NCBI GenBank assembly: GCA_900548615.1
Contig: URKW01000034.1
Coordinates: forward strand, 1 to 19,067
Length of the DNA stretch: 19,067 nt
Direction: 5' to 3'
DNA from: an uncultured Eubacteriales bacterium
GTDB taxonomy: Bacteria; Bacillota; Clostridia; Oscillospirales; Oscillospiraceae
Positions within the stretch are counted from its first letter, which is position 1. Each line of letters begins with the position of its first letter. Below are positions 1 to 6,872 of this stretch, one piece after another. The notes beneath the pieces are model-generated. The model ran no database searches. It was not told the DNA's origin and saw only the letters and a program-made list of their open reading frames with translations. Made by a program: the position numbers and the translations under genes.

Positions 1-19
1 GTAGTTTTTTGACAGGCTG

Positions 20-55
20 AAAACCGCAGTCAGCCTTTCGGCTGACTGCGGTTTT
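20..55. terminator. Bidirectional intrinsic terminator
   Basis: A perfect 16-bp stem (20-35 with 40-55) closes on a TTTC loop. The stem is GC-rich near the loop and has AAAA at one foot and TTTT at the other, so it can terminate transcripts in either direction. It probably ends the minus-strand gene at 72-272 and a plus-strand gene left of the window. Confidence 0.85.
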
Positions 56-71
56 ATGTATCCCTTATGGC

Positions 72-272
72 TTACACGCGTTCAAAGCGCTGCTCCAGCT
101 GACGCAGCAGGAAGCCGTGGTGATCGATCTGGCGCGTTAATGAGATCAACTGCGGAGTATTTAACTCGCCGGTGCGGTGCATCAGTTTTTGTCCTTGCAG
201 CCGGTAGCGCCGGATCTGGTGGCTGTGAAACGCGATCTTCATAAGGGAATAGGTACGGGTGAAATAGTTCAT
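72..272 (-). CDS. Small Spo0E-like protein (putative aspartyl-phosphate phosphatase)
   Basis: This 66-residue protein is mostly predicted helix. From about residue 20 it reads as two helices joined by a short turn, I-R-R-Y-R...K-L-M, then G-E-L-N-T-P-Q-L-I-S-L, then T-R-Q-I-D. This matches the Spo0E family layout, in which the second helix carries an S-Q-E-L-D signature; only the aspartate is strictly kept here. Spo0E proteins remove phosphate from Spo0A~P and delay sporulation. The ATG is preceded by AAGGAG at about 10 nt, and the stop lies just before the terminator at 20-55. The upstream region has an extended -10 and a perfect Spo0A box, which fits a feedback role. The family call rests on pattern matching alone and the signature is degenerate; an unrelated small helical protein is possible. 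Confidence 0.5.
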   Translation of the reverse strand: MNYFTRTYSLMKIAFHSHQIRRYRLQGQKLMHRTGELNTPQLISLTRQIDHHGFLLRQLEQRFERV

Positions 273-332
273 AAGTCGACTCCTTACTCCGCAGTGCGGT
301 AAAATAAACCATTTTCCTTGGTTGATGAGGGA

Positions 333-341
333 ATTCTATCA
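333..341 (-). promoter_or_regulatory. Extended -10 promoter for the Spo0E-like gene
   Basis: Read on the minus strand this is TG-A-TAGAAT, an extended -10 with five of six bases of TATAAT. No good -35 is seen at 17 bp. The start point would be near 326, leaving a leader of about 54 nt. The Spo0A box at 349-358 lies 7 bp upstream of the TG. Confidence 0.45.
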
Positions 342-348
342 CAAGCCC

Positions 349-358
349 TTTGTCGAAA
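349..358 (+). promoter_or_regulatory. Spo0A box 1, perfect match
   Basis: TTTGTCGAAA matches the Spo0A consensus TTTGTCRAAA at all ten positions. It lies just upstream of the extended -10 of the Spo0E-like gene, over the place a -35 would occupy, so Spo0A~P could activate or repress that promoter. Confidence 0.65.
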
Positions 359-421
359 AGCGTCGCTTTCTGCAAAACACGCGTAAGAATATTTATATCC
401 TGCAAGGATTTGCGATTTATC

Positions 422-431
422 AATCGACAAC
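422..431 (-). promoter_or_regulatory. Spo0A box 2, partial match
   Basis: On the minus strand this reads GTTGTCGATT, seven of ten consensus positions with the TTGTCGA core intact. Its centre is 73 bp from the centres of both box 1 and box 3. Confidence 0.35.
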
Positions 432-494
432 TGATTCTTAACACGAGTGTACATTAAACTGGCGTTAAGACAACTGTTGTAAACACTTTCCTTT

Positions 495-504
495 TTTGTC
501 GCAA
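495..504 (+). promoter_or_regulatory. Spo0A box 3, near-perfect match
   Basis: TTTGTCGCAA matches nine of ten positions of TTTGTCRAAA. It ends 2 bp before the TG of the extended -10 at 507-515, so bound Spo0A~P would sit against the promoter of the exporter gene. Confidence 0.5.
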
Positions 505-506
505 TG

Positions 507-515
507 TGGTATGAT
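507..515 (+). promoter_or_regulatory. Extended -10 promoter for the TauE-type gene
   Basis: TG-G-TATGAT is an extended -10 with five of six consensus bases. The T-rich stretch around 487-497 gives no convincing -35. The start point would be near 522, about 30 nt before the start codon. Confidence 0.5.
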
Positions 516-552
516 AGCCCCATATTGACGCAAGCTACAGGAGGTGGAGTGT

Positions 553-1278
553 TTGATCTGGGCTGTGGTGGCAGGCGCCAGTTTGATCGCCGGGATTATC
601 CAGACGGTGACGGGATTTGGCTCGGTGGTGTTTCTGATGATGGTGCTGCCCTTTTACTTTGATATGATCGACGCGCCGACGCTGGCCATCGTCACCAACC
701 AGCTGTTCTGCATGGCGCTGTGCTGGAAGTACCGGAAGTACATCCGGTGGCGGCTGGCGCTGCCGCCGACGCTGGCCTTCGGCGCGGCCAATCTGCTGAC
801 GCTGCCCTTTGTAAACGGGCTTGATCTGCATGTGCTGGCGCGGGTGTTCGCCGTATTTTTGATGGCGCTGGCGGTATACTTTCTGGTGGTGGCGCGGCGA
901 ATGTGTATCCGTGCCCCGAAGCCTGCCGCCGGTGTGGTCTGCGGTGCGCTGTGCGGCGTCAGCGCGGGCTTGTTCGCCATCGGCGGGCCGCCTATGGCGG
1001 TGTATTTCGTGGCGGCAGCGGAGGATCACGCCACGTATCTGGCCTGCATGCAGCTGCTGTTCACCATTACCGGCATGACCGGTATCATAGGGCGGCTGTG
1101 CAGCGGGCTGCTGCGGCCGGGGATATTGCCCTATGCGGCGGTGGGCAGCGTGTGCATTTTGCTGGGCGCGGTGGTGGGCGGCAAGATCGCCGGAAAGCTC
1201 AACGCCCAGGTCATGCGCACGGTGGTGTATGCCTTTGTGGGCATCTCCGGCGTGATCCTGCTGTTACAGCAGCTGTGA
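553..1278 (+). CDS. TauE/SafE (TSUP) family membrane exporter
   Basis: This 241-residue, almost wholly hydrophobic protein reads as about eight membrane segments in two similar halves, the layout of the TauE/SafE family (also called TSUP or DUF81). The first segment carries G-I-I-Q-T-V-T-G-F-G-S, and the second half opens with G-A-L-C-G-V-S-A-G-L-F-A-I-G-G-P-P, which resembles the repeat motif of this family. Members move small anions such as sulfite, sulfonates or sulfoacetate; the substrate here cannot be told. The reading frame opens at GTG 544, but that codon overlaps the ribosome binding site AGGAGG (539-544). TTG 553, eight bases further on, is the better start. The PAP2 gene follows after 21 nt, so the two are probably cotranscribed. 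Confidence 0.85.
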   Translation: MIWAVVAGASLIAGIIQTVTGFGSVVFLMMVLPFYFDMIDAPTLAIVTNQLFCMALCWKYRKYIRWRLALPPTLAFGAANLLTLPFVNGLDLHVLARVFAVFLMALAVYFLVVARRMCIRAPKPAAGVVCGALCGVSAGLFAIGGPPMAVYFVAAAEDHATYLACMQLLFTITGMTGIIGRLCSGLLRPGILPYAAVGSVCILLGAVVGGKIAGKLNAQVMRTVVYAFVGISGVILLLQQL

Positions 1279-1299
1279 GAGAATACGGGAGGTAATACG

Positions 1300-2223
1300 A
1301 TGAAAGTATTATACGCGTTGGAATCAATTCGCATGCCGTGGCTGGACACGGTGATGGCGGCCATCACCCATCTGGGCGAGGAAACGGTGTTCATGGTGGC
1401 GGCACTGTTCGTGTTCTGGTGCGTCAGCAAGCGCCATGGCTACTACCTGCTGGCTATCGGCTTTGCGGGAACGGTGCTGAATCAGTTTTTGAAGCTGCTG
1501 TTCCGCATCCCCAGACCGTGGGTGCTGGACAGTGATTTCACCATTGTGGAGAGCGCCCGGGCGCAGGCCACGGGCTACTCCTTCCCCAGCGGCCATAGCC
1601 AGAACGCCATCGGCACCTTCGGCGGCATCGCCCGGTTCACCCGGCGGAAATGGGTGCGGGCGGCGGCGATCGTGGTCGCGGTGCTGGTGCCGCTGTCCCG
1701 CATGTATCTGGGCGTTCACACGCCGCTGGATGTGGGCGTGGCCGCCGTGATCGCCGTGGCGCTGGTGTTCGCCCTGTATCCCCTAATGGAGCGCAGCGAC
1801 AGCCGGCACGGCGTCATGGGTGCGGTGCTGGCGGTGATGCTGGCGCTGGCGGTGGGGTATCTGCTGTTTGTGTCGCTGTACCCCTTCCCTGCTGACGTGG
1901 ACGCGGCCAATCTGGCCAGCGGCGTGGAGAACGCGTGGAAGCTGCTGGGCGCCACGGTAGGCATGCTGGTGGGCTGGTGGCTGGACGTGCGGTTCATCCA
2001 CTTCGATACCCGCGCCGTGTGGTACGTGCAGCTTATCAAGCTGGTGGGCGGCCTTGCGCTGCTGCTGGGCATTCGTGCCGTACTGAAGGCGCCGCTGGCG
2101 GCGGCGCTGGGCGCCGGAGCAGGCGGCGCGGTGCGCTACGGCGTGATGGTGCTGTTCGCCGCGGCGGTGTGGCCCATGGTGTTCGCGCCGCTGTGCCGGG
2201 CGCTGGAAAAACGGATATATTGA
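1300..2223 (+). CDS. PAP2 superfamily membrane phosphatase
   Basis: This 307-residue integral membrane protein has the full three-part acid-phosphatase signature of the PAP2 family: K65-x6-R72-P73, P96-S-G-H99, and S133-R134-x5-H140-x3-D144. H99 and H140 are the expected catalytic histidines. The family removes phosphate from lipid phosphates such as phosphatidic acid or undecaprenyl pyrophosphate at the membrane. Here the catalytic part occupies roughly residues 20-170. A further C-terminal region of about 130 residues with three or four membrane segments follows, so the protein is longer than a minimal UppP-like PAP2. The ATG has GGGAGG at a normal distance. Substrate is unknown. Recycling of a polyprenyl carrier is a guess that would fit the neighbouring envelope locus. 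Confidence 0.85.
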   Translation: MKVLYALESIRMPWLDTVMAAITHLGEETVFMVAALFVFWCVSKRHGYYLLAIGFAGTVLNQFLKLLFRIPRPWVLDSDFTIVESARAQATGYSFPSGHSQNAIGTFGGIARFTRRKWVRAAAIVVAVLVPLSRMYLGVHTPLDVGVAAVIAVALVFALYPLMERSDSRHGVMGAVLAVMLALAVGYLLFVSLYPFPADVDAANLASGVENAWKLLGATVGMLVGWWLDVRFIHFDTRAVWYVQLIKLVGGLALLLGIRAVLKAPLAAALGAGAGGAVRYGVMVLFAAAVWPMVFAPLCRALEKRIY

Positions 2224-2235
2224 AGGATATATTGA
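2213..2235. repeat. Tandem 12-bp repeat over the PAP2 stop codon
   Basis: GGATATATTGA occurs at 2213-2223 and again at 2225-2235, separated by one A. The first copy supplies the PAP2 stop codon. It looks like a local slippage duplication. Confidence 0.7.
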
Positions 2236-2309
2236 GTATAACGGAGTGGCTCTGCGGCGCATACTAGGGCGTGTGAACGAAGTGTAAAATTTTTCGCGGA
2301 TGAAACAAA

Positions 2310-2339
2310 TTGCACTTCAAATCCGTCTATACTTATGCT
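2310..2339 (+). promoter_or_regulatory. SigmaA-type promoter of the acylation locus
   Basis: TTGCAC (2310-2315) and TATGCT (2334-2339) are 18 bp apart. An alternative -10, TATGAT, lies at 2339-2344. The stretch falls in the A/T-richer gap after the PAP2 gene and is the only good promoter seen before the lipoprotein gene. Confidence 0.5.
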
Positions 2340-2429
2340 ATGATGTTTTAAGGTGCGGACATTGTGCCGCCGGGAGAGATATCAACCAAAGACCTGCCCG
2401 AAAGGGCCAAAAAAAGGAAGGGATACTGG

Positions 2430-2891
2430 ATGAAAAAGATACTTGCCGCCCTGCTGGCGGCCATGATGCTGCTGACGCTGGCTGCCTGCGGCGGAAACAG
2501 CGGAACAAAGACCGTGGACGTGCAGAAGCTGGCCGACGACCTGAAGGAAAACGTGCCCTACAGCGCAGAGATGATCGCTGACGCGGTGGAGGAGCTGAAC
2601 TATAAGATGGATCCTCCTGAGGGCACTACTATGGCGGGCTATATCGCCGACGGCAACGCCTACGACATGATCGTGGTGGGCCAGTGCGCCAGCGAGGAGG
2701 ACGCCAAGACCCTGTACGCCAACGTGCAGACCTATGTGAGCGACCTGAAAACCGAGGCCGGACGCTACAGCCCGGAGGAAGTGGCCCGTCTGGACGGCGC
2801 GCTGCTGCGCCAGACCGGCACGCTGGTGGTGCTGTGCGTCAGCGATGACACCGCCGCCGCCACCGCCATTGTGGAGGGCTATCTGAAATGA
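2430..2891 (+). CDS. Small lipoprotein, DUF4358-like
   Basis: This 153-residue protein starts with a lipoprotein signal peptide: two lysines, a hydrophobic core, and a lipobox L17-A-A-C20, followed by a short G/N/S linker. The mature part is about 130 residues, charged and soluble, and should be anchored on the outer face of the membrane. Size and layout fit the DUF4358 lipoproteins that I recall beside DHHW and MBOAT genes in Clostridia; that assignment rests on context and general resemblance. The ATG at 2430 has AAGGAAGGG at the right distance. An upstream in-frame GTG at 2364 would bury the signal peptide and is rejected. Its last codons overlap the next start (ATGA at 2888-2891), so translation of the two is coupled. 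Confidence 0.75.
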   Translation: MKKILAALLAAMMLLTLAACGGNSGTKTVDVQKLADDLKENVPYSAEMIADAVEELNYKMDPPEGTTMAGYIADGNAYDMIVVGQCASEEDAKTLYANVQTYVSDLKTEAGRYSPEEVARLDGALLRQTGTLVVLCVSDDTAAATAIVEGYLK

Positions 2892-4045
2892 GCCGGTACA
2901 GAGGACACCGCCGGGGCGTGTCTCCCCTGATGCTGCTGATCGCGCTGGTGGTGGCCATCGCCGCCGTGGTGCTGATCGTCATCAATCTGGGCAAGGACAA
3001 GAAGCCCGCCAATGACGACGCGGATACGCCGCCCATTACAGCCGGAAACGACGCCCAGCCCGGCAATACCGACGATCCCAACACCGCCGACGGCAACAAC
3101 ACGTCGGACGACGTTACCCCCACATACCAGAAGATCGAGCTGAAGGGCGAAGAGCAGCAGTATGACGCCGTGTACCGGGTGGGCGATGCCGGATACGAGA
3201 TGTACACCTACGTGGACAGCACCGCCAAAAAGTACGCCGACAACGTGAACGCCGTGGCCGACGCGCTGGCGGGCAAGGCCACCGTGTATATGCTGCCTAT
3301 CCCCCTCAGCTCCGGCATCAGCCTGCCGGACGAGCTGTACGGCAAGGATATCTTCGCCGACCAGAAGGACGCCGAGCAGAAGATCATCGGCTATATGAAC
3401 GGCAACGTGAAGTCCGTGGCGCTGTATGACGCGCTGATGGCACACCGCACCGAGTATGTCTACTTCCGCACCGACCACCACTGGACGGCCACCGGCGCAT
3501 ACTACGCCTACGAGCAGTTCTGCAAGGCCAAGGGCATTACTCCCACGCCCCTCAGCAGCTACACCGTGGACGAGTATGACGGCTTCCTGGGCACCTTCTA
3601 CCGGGATTCCAACCAGAACGCCGAAATGGCCGCCAATCCCGACAAGGTGGTGGCCTATCATCCCCTGAGCACCGAGGCCACGCTGGACTATGTGGACAAC
3701 AACGGCCAGACCCTGCGGGGCAAGATCATCTATGACGAGTCCGACGCGCCGGCCAGCCTGAAGTACGGCACGTTCATCACCGGCGACAACTCCTATTCCG
3801 TCATCAACAACCCCGACGTGACCGACGGTTCCAGCTGCGTGGTGGTGAAGGAGTCCTTCGGCAACGCTTTTGTGCCGTTCCTGACGGATCACTACCAGAC
3901 CATCCACGTCATCGACTACCGGTACTGGAAGGGCAGTCTCAGCCAGTTTGTCACGGAGAATAACGTGCAGGACGTGCTGTTTGTCAACAACCTGTCCGCC
4001 ATCCGCTCCACCGCGCTGGTGGGGTATCTGCACGGGATCGTGTGA
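2888..4045 (+). CDS. DHHW family protein 1 (AlgX/AlgJ-like extracytoplasmic O-acyltransferase)
   Basis: This 385-residue protein has a short basic N-terminus, one membrane segment (about 13-35), a disordered Asp/Asn/Thr/Pro-rich linker (about 36-80), and an extracellular domain. That domain contains T-D196-H-H198-W, the DHHW family signature, and later V-K-E-S323-F-G-N. In AlgX, AlgJ and related SGNH-like enzymes the catalytic residues come in the same order (Asp, His, then a distant Ser), so D196, H198 and S323 are the likely triad. Such proteins take an acyl group delivered by an MBOAT partner and place it on a cell-surface polymer. The gene overlaps the lipoprotein gene by four bases and lies upstream of the MBOAT gene. 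A second DHHW protein follows the MBOAT gene. The acceptor is unknown. Confidence 0.85.
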   Translation: MSRYRGHRRGVSPLMLLIALVVAIAAVVLIVINLGKDKKPANDDADTPPITAGNDAQPGNTDDPNTADGNNTSDDVTPTYQKIELKGEEQQYDAVYRVGDAGYEMYTYVDSTAKKYADNVNAVADALAGKATVYMLPIPLSSGISLPDELYGKDIFADQKDAEQKIIGYMNGNVKSVALYDALMAHRTEYVYFRTDHHWTATGAYYAYEQFCKAKGITPTPLSSYTVDEYDGFLGTFYRDSNQNAEMAANPDKVVAYHPLSTEATLDYVDNNGQTLRGKIIYDESDAPASLKYGTFITGDNSYSVINNPDVTDGSSCVVVKESFGNAFVPFLTDHYQTIHVIDYRYWKGSLSQFVTENNVQDVLFVNNLSAIRSTALVGYLHGIV

Positions 4046-4052
4046 GGTAAGC

Positions 4053-4157
4053 TGGCACGAAATCTTCAATTTCGTTGCCAATTGGATTGCGGCGTCCGCG
4101 CCGCGAACTCTGCGAGACGTATATACCCCGGTGGGACAGAGCGCTGCTCTGTCCCAC
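4053..4157. repeat. Three consecutive stem-loops in the DHHW1-MBOAT gap
   Basis: The 167-nt gap holds three hairpins in a row. At 4053-4080 TGGCACGAAAT pairs with ATTTCGTTGCCA around a 5-nt loop with one bulged base. At about 4088-4104 GCGGCG pairs with CGCCGC. At 4131-4157 there is a 12-bp perfect stem (GTGGGACAGAGC with GCTCTGTCCCAC) with a 3-nt loop. No U-run follows the last stem, so it is not a classic terminator. The array could be a repetitive element, an mRNA processing or stability site, or a means of setting MBOAT levels apart from the two upstream genes. Confidence 0.65.
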
Positions 4158-4212
4158 TTTCCGGCAAAAACGCCGTAAACGACCTGTAAATTTTCCAAAG
4201 GAGAACGACCCT

Positions 4213-5613
4213 ATGGTATTCAGCAGCACTGTTTTTCTGTTGATCTTCCTGCCTGTGGTGGCGGGGATCTATTTCCTGTGTCCCCGCAAGGCACGCAATA
4301 CCGTGCTGCTGCTGTTCAGCCTTGTGTTCTACGGCTGGGGCGAGCCCAAGTATATCCTCATCATGCTGTTCTCCACGGTGTTTGACTACACCAACGCCCG
4401 GCTGATCGGCCATTTTCAGGATGCGGGACGGGACAAGGCCGCCAAAACCGTGCTGATCGTGGACCTGGTGGGAAATTTGGGCATTCTGGGCTTCTTCAAG
4501 TACACGGATTTCGCCATCGACAACCTGAACAGCCTTCTGAACGCGGGCATTCCCGCGTTGGGGCTGGCTCTGCCCATCGGCATCAGCTTCTATACGTTCC
4601 AGACCATGTCCTACACCATCGACGTGTACCGGGGCATCGTCAAGCCCCAGAGGAACATCCTCAACGTGGGCGCGTATGTGACGCTGTTCCCCCAGCTGAT
4701 CGCCGGGCCTATCGTCCAGTACAAGACGGTGGAGCACGAGCTGATGTACCGCCGGGAGAGCGTGTTCGAGGCCAGCCGGGGCATGCAGCGCTTTGTGGTG
4801 GGCCTTGCCAAAAAGGTGCTGATCGCCAATCAGGTGGGCGCTCTCTGGGAGCAGATCAGCGCCATGTCCGCCCCCACCGCTGTGACGGCGTGGCTGGGCG
4901 CCATTGCCTTTACCTTCCAAATTTACTTCGATTTTTCCGGATATTCCGATATGGCCATCGGTCTAGGGCATCTGTTCGGTTTCCATTTTCTGGAAAATTT
5001 TGAACACCCCTATGAGTCCCGTACTGTCACCGAGTTCTGGCGGCGGTGGCACATCAGTCTGGGCACGTGGTTCCGGGAGTACGTGTATATCCCGCTGGGC
5101 GGCAACCGTCACGGCAAGGCACGGCAGATTTTGAACCTTGCCATTGTCTGGTTCCTGACGGGCCTGTGGCACGGGGCCAGCTGGAATTTCGTGCTGTGGG
5201 GCCTCTACTACGCGGTGCTGCTGATTCTGGAGAAGCTGTTTCTGCTGCGGTGGCTGGACAAGGCTCCCAAATGGGTGGGCCATGTGTACACCATTTTTGC
5301 CTTCGTCATGGGCTGGGTGCTGTTCGCCATCACCGATTTCGCCCAACTGGGACAGTATGTGTCCGCCATGTTCACCGCCACGTTTGTGGACGGCACGGCG
5401 CTGTATCTGCTGCGCTCCAATGTAGTGCTGCTGATCGCTGCGACCATCGGCTGCACCACCGGCCCGCTGCGGCTGTGGAACCGGGTGGAGGACAAGCTGT
5501 CCGACACCGCCGCCGTCACGCTGCGCACCATGGGCGTGGTGCTGTTGCTGCTGCTGTCCATCGCGTTTCTGGTGGGTGACAGCTATAACCCGTTTTTGTA
5601 TTTCCGCTTCTGA
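4213..5613 (+). CDS. MBOAT family O-acyltransferase (AlgI-like)
   Basis: This 466-residue polytopic membrane protein has the AlgI/DltB-type signatures: S-Y-T-I-D-V-Y-R-G near residue 135, F-P-Q-L-I-A-G-P-I-V near 160, F-W-R-R-W-H-I-S-L-G-T-W-F-R-E-Y-V-Y-I-P-L-G-G near 275-300, and G-L-W-H320-G-A-S-W-N. H320 corresponds to the invariant catalytic histidine of the MBOAT superfamily. The enzyme should pass an acyl group, most often acetyl, from a cytoplasmic donor across the membrane to a secreted partner, here one or both DHHW proteins. ATG 4213 has AAAGGAGA about 8 nt upstream. The frame stays open back to 4075, but that stretch runs through the hairpin array and lacks a ribosome site. The second DHHW gene follows 30 nt downstream. 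Confidence 0.93.
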   Translation: MVFSSTVFLLIFLPVVAGIYFLCPRKARNTVLLLFSLVFYGWGEPKYILIMLFSTVFDYTNARLIGHFQDAGRDKAAKTVLIVDLVGNLGILGFFKYTDFAIDNLNSLLNAGIPALGLALPIGISFYTFQTMSYTIDVYRGIVKPQRNILNVGAYVTLFPQLIAGPIVQYKTVEHELMYRRESVFEASRGMQRFVVGLAKKVLIANQVGALWEQISAMSAPTAVTAWLGAIAFTFQIYFDFSGYSDMAIGLGHLFGFHFLENFEHPYESRTVTEFWRRWHISLGTWFREYVYIPLGGNRHGKARQILNLAIVWFLTGLWHGASWNFVLWGLYYAVLLILEKLFLLRWLDKAPKWVGHVYTIFAFVMGWVLFAITDFAQLGQYVSAMFTATFVDGTALYLLRSNVVLLIAATIGCTTGPLRLWNRVEDKLSDTAAVTLRTMGVVLLLLLSIAFLVGDSYNPFLYFRF

Positions 5614-5643
5614 TGACCGGATGAGGAAGGAGGTCATTTTCCC

Positions 5644-6789
5644 ATGAACGATTCCCAAAAGGGCGGCGCACGCCTGATGAAAAGTGAGCATAAGCGCCGG
5701 GAGCTGGCCCCGCTGCTGGCCATCTTCGGCATACTGGTGGGGCTGGCGCTGGCATCGCTGCTGACGCCGGAGCGGGAGTTCTCCCCCAACGAGAACCGGT
5801 ATTTGCAGCTGAAGCCGTCGCTGACGTGGACGACGCTGATGGACGGTACCTTCACCCAGAAGGCGGAGGACTACGTGGCCGACCAGATCGCGCTGCGTGA
5901 CAGGTGGATGGAGGCGTCGTCGCTGGTGCAGCGCGCGGCGCTGCGGCTGGAGATCAACGACACGTGGCTGGGTCGGGATGGCCGGTACTTCGCCAAGGTG
6001 ACGCCCGACACCTTTGATTCCGCCCAGTACGAGAAAAATCTGGCGCAGGTGAAGGACTTTTTCGACGCCAATCCGGACAAGGATTGCCGCATGATGATGG
6101 TGCCCACCCCCGCCTATATGCTGCGGGACGACCTGCCGGCCAACGCGCCGCTGTTCGACGCGGAGGGGTGCTTCGATACGCTGCTGAACACCATGGGCGG
6201 GCAGGTCATCGACCTGCGCACGGCGCTGCTGCCGGACGCGGCGAACATGTACTACCGCACTGACCATCACTGGACGACGCAGGGCGCGCTGACCGCCTAT
6301 CAGGCATGGTGCGCCGCCACGGGGCATACCCCGCAGGACTGGCAGCTGGAAACGGCCAGCAGCTGCTTCCGGGGCACGCTGTACTCCAAGGTGCTGCTGC
6401 CGGACAGCCCCTATGACACGGTGGCCATCGCATCTGATGCAGCTGTCCGCTCCATGGACTGCGACGGCGAGGTGTCCGACAGCCTGTACAGCTTGGCGGC
6501 GCTGGAGGAGAAGGATCACTACAAGATCTTTATGGGCGGCAACTACGCCAAGGTGGTCATCGACACCGGGGCCAACACCGGCAAATCTCTGCTGGTGGTG
6601 AAGGACAGCTTTGCCAACAGCTTCCTGCCGTTTCTGGTGCGGGATTACGACACCATTACGGTGCTGGATCTGCGGTTTTACCGGGAGGGCGTGCAGCCGC
6701 TGGCGGATCAGGCCGACGATGTGCTGGTGCTGTATGAGCTGACCAACTTTGCATCGGATAAGAATTTGTATAAGCTGAATAAGACGTGA
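5644..6789 (+). CDS. DHHW family protein 2 (AlgX/AlgJ-like O-acyltransferase)
   Basis: This 381-residue protein has a basic N-terminus, one membrane segment (about 22-41), then a region typical of the family (E-F-S-P-N-E-N-R-Y-L near 50, and an acidic/aromatic F-T-Q-K-A-E-D-Y-V-A-D-Q stretch near 75). The signature Y-R-T-D207-H-H209-W and the later V-K-D-S322-F-A-N give the same Asp-His-Ser order as the first DHHW protein. It lacks the long disordered linker of that protein and keeps a fuller N-terminal domain, so the two are diverged paralogues and not a recent duplication. AAGGAGGT (5627-5634) is ideally placed before ATG 5644. It is the last gene of the locus and its stop codon lies within the terminator stem. 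Confidence 0.9.
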   Translation: MNDSQKGGARLMKSEHKRRELAPLLAIFGILVGLALASLLTPEREFSPNENRYLQLKPSLTWTTLMDGTFTQKAEDYVADQIALRDRWMEASSLVQRAALRLEINDTWLGRDGRYFAKVTPDTFDSAQYEKNLAQVKDFFDANPDKDCRMMMVPTPAYMLRDDLPANAPLFDAEGCFDTLLNTMGGQVIDLRTALLPDAANMYYRTDHHWTTQGALTAYQAWCAATGHTPQDWQLETASSCFRGTLYSKVLLPDSPYDTVAIASDAAVRSMDCDGEVSDSLYSLAALEEKDHYKIFMGGNYAKVVIDTGANTGKSLLVVKDSFANSFLPFLVRDYDTITVLDLRFYREGVQPLADQADDVLVLYELTNFASDKNLYKLNKT

Positions 6790-6820
6790 AAACCGTCCCG
6801 CAAGGGACGGTTTTTCACGT
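6784..6820 (+). terminator. Intrinsic terminator of the acylation locus
   Basis: ACCGTCCC pairs with GGGACGGT around GCAA, extended outward by A/T pairs and ACGTG/CACGT with one bulged T. Five Ts (6811-6815) follow the GC-rich core. The stop codon of the second DHHW gene (6787-6789) is part of the stem. Confidence 0.9.
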
Positions 6821-6824
6821 TCGC

Positions 6825-6850
6825 GGCGGCATGTGGTCATGCCGCCCTAC
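6825..6850 (-). repeat. REP-like half-element, single (GTAG plus palindrome)
   Basis: This is a 26-nt half-element in right-hand orientation: a 9-bp perfect stem GGCGGCATG/CATGCCGCC with a 4-nt loop, ending in CTAC (GTAG on the minus strand). It has the same length and layout as the halves at 6925-6950, 10802-10827, 16182-16207 and 17668-17693. No left-hand partner is seen; the operon terminator lies where it would be. Confidence 0.6.
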
Positions 6851-6872
6851 GAAGTTCTATCGGTAGGCGGTT

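Noticed and set aside
82..444. 120-codon minus-strand frame overlapping the Spo0E-like gene and its control region
   Set aside because: Lacks a ribosome site and covers the promoter and Spo0A boxes; the 66-codon frame with AAGGAG is preferred.
544..552. GTG 544 as the start of the TauE-type gene
   Set aside because: The codon overlaps the AGGAGG site; TTG 553 has the proper spacing.
2879..4198. 439-codon minus-strand open frame opposite the DHHW1 gene
   Set aside because: Val/His/Gly-rich composition, no motif, no ribosome site, and it lies opposite a gene with clear catalytic motifs. It is a by-product of high GC.
4963..6840. 625-codon minus-strand open frame opposite the MBOAT and DHHW2 genes
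   Set aside because: Arg/Gln/His-rich low-complexity product spanning two real genes and their terminator; an antisense shadow.
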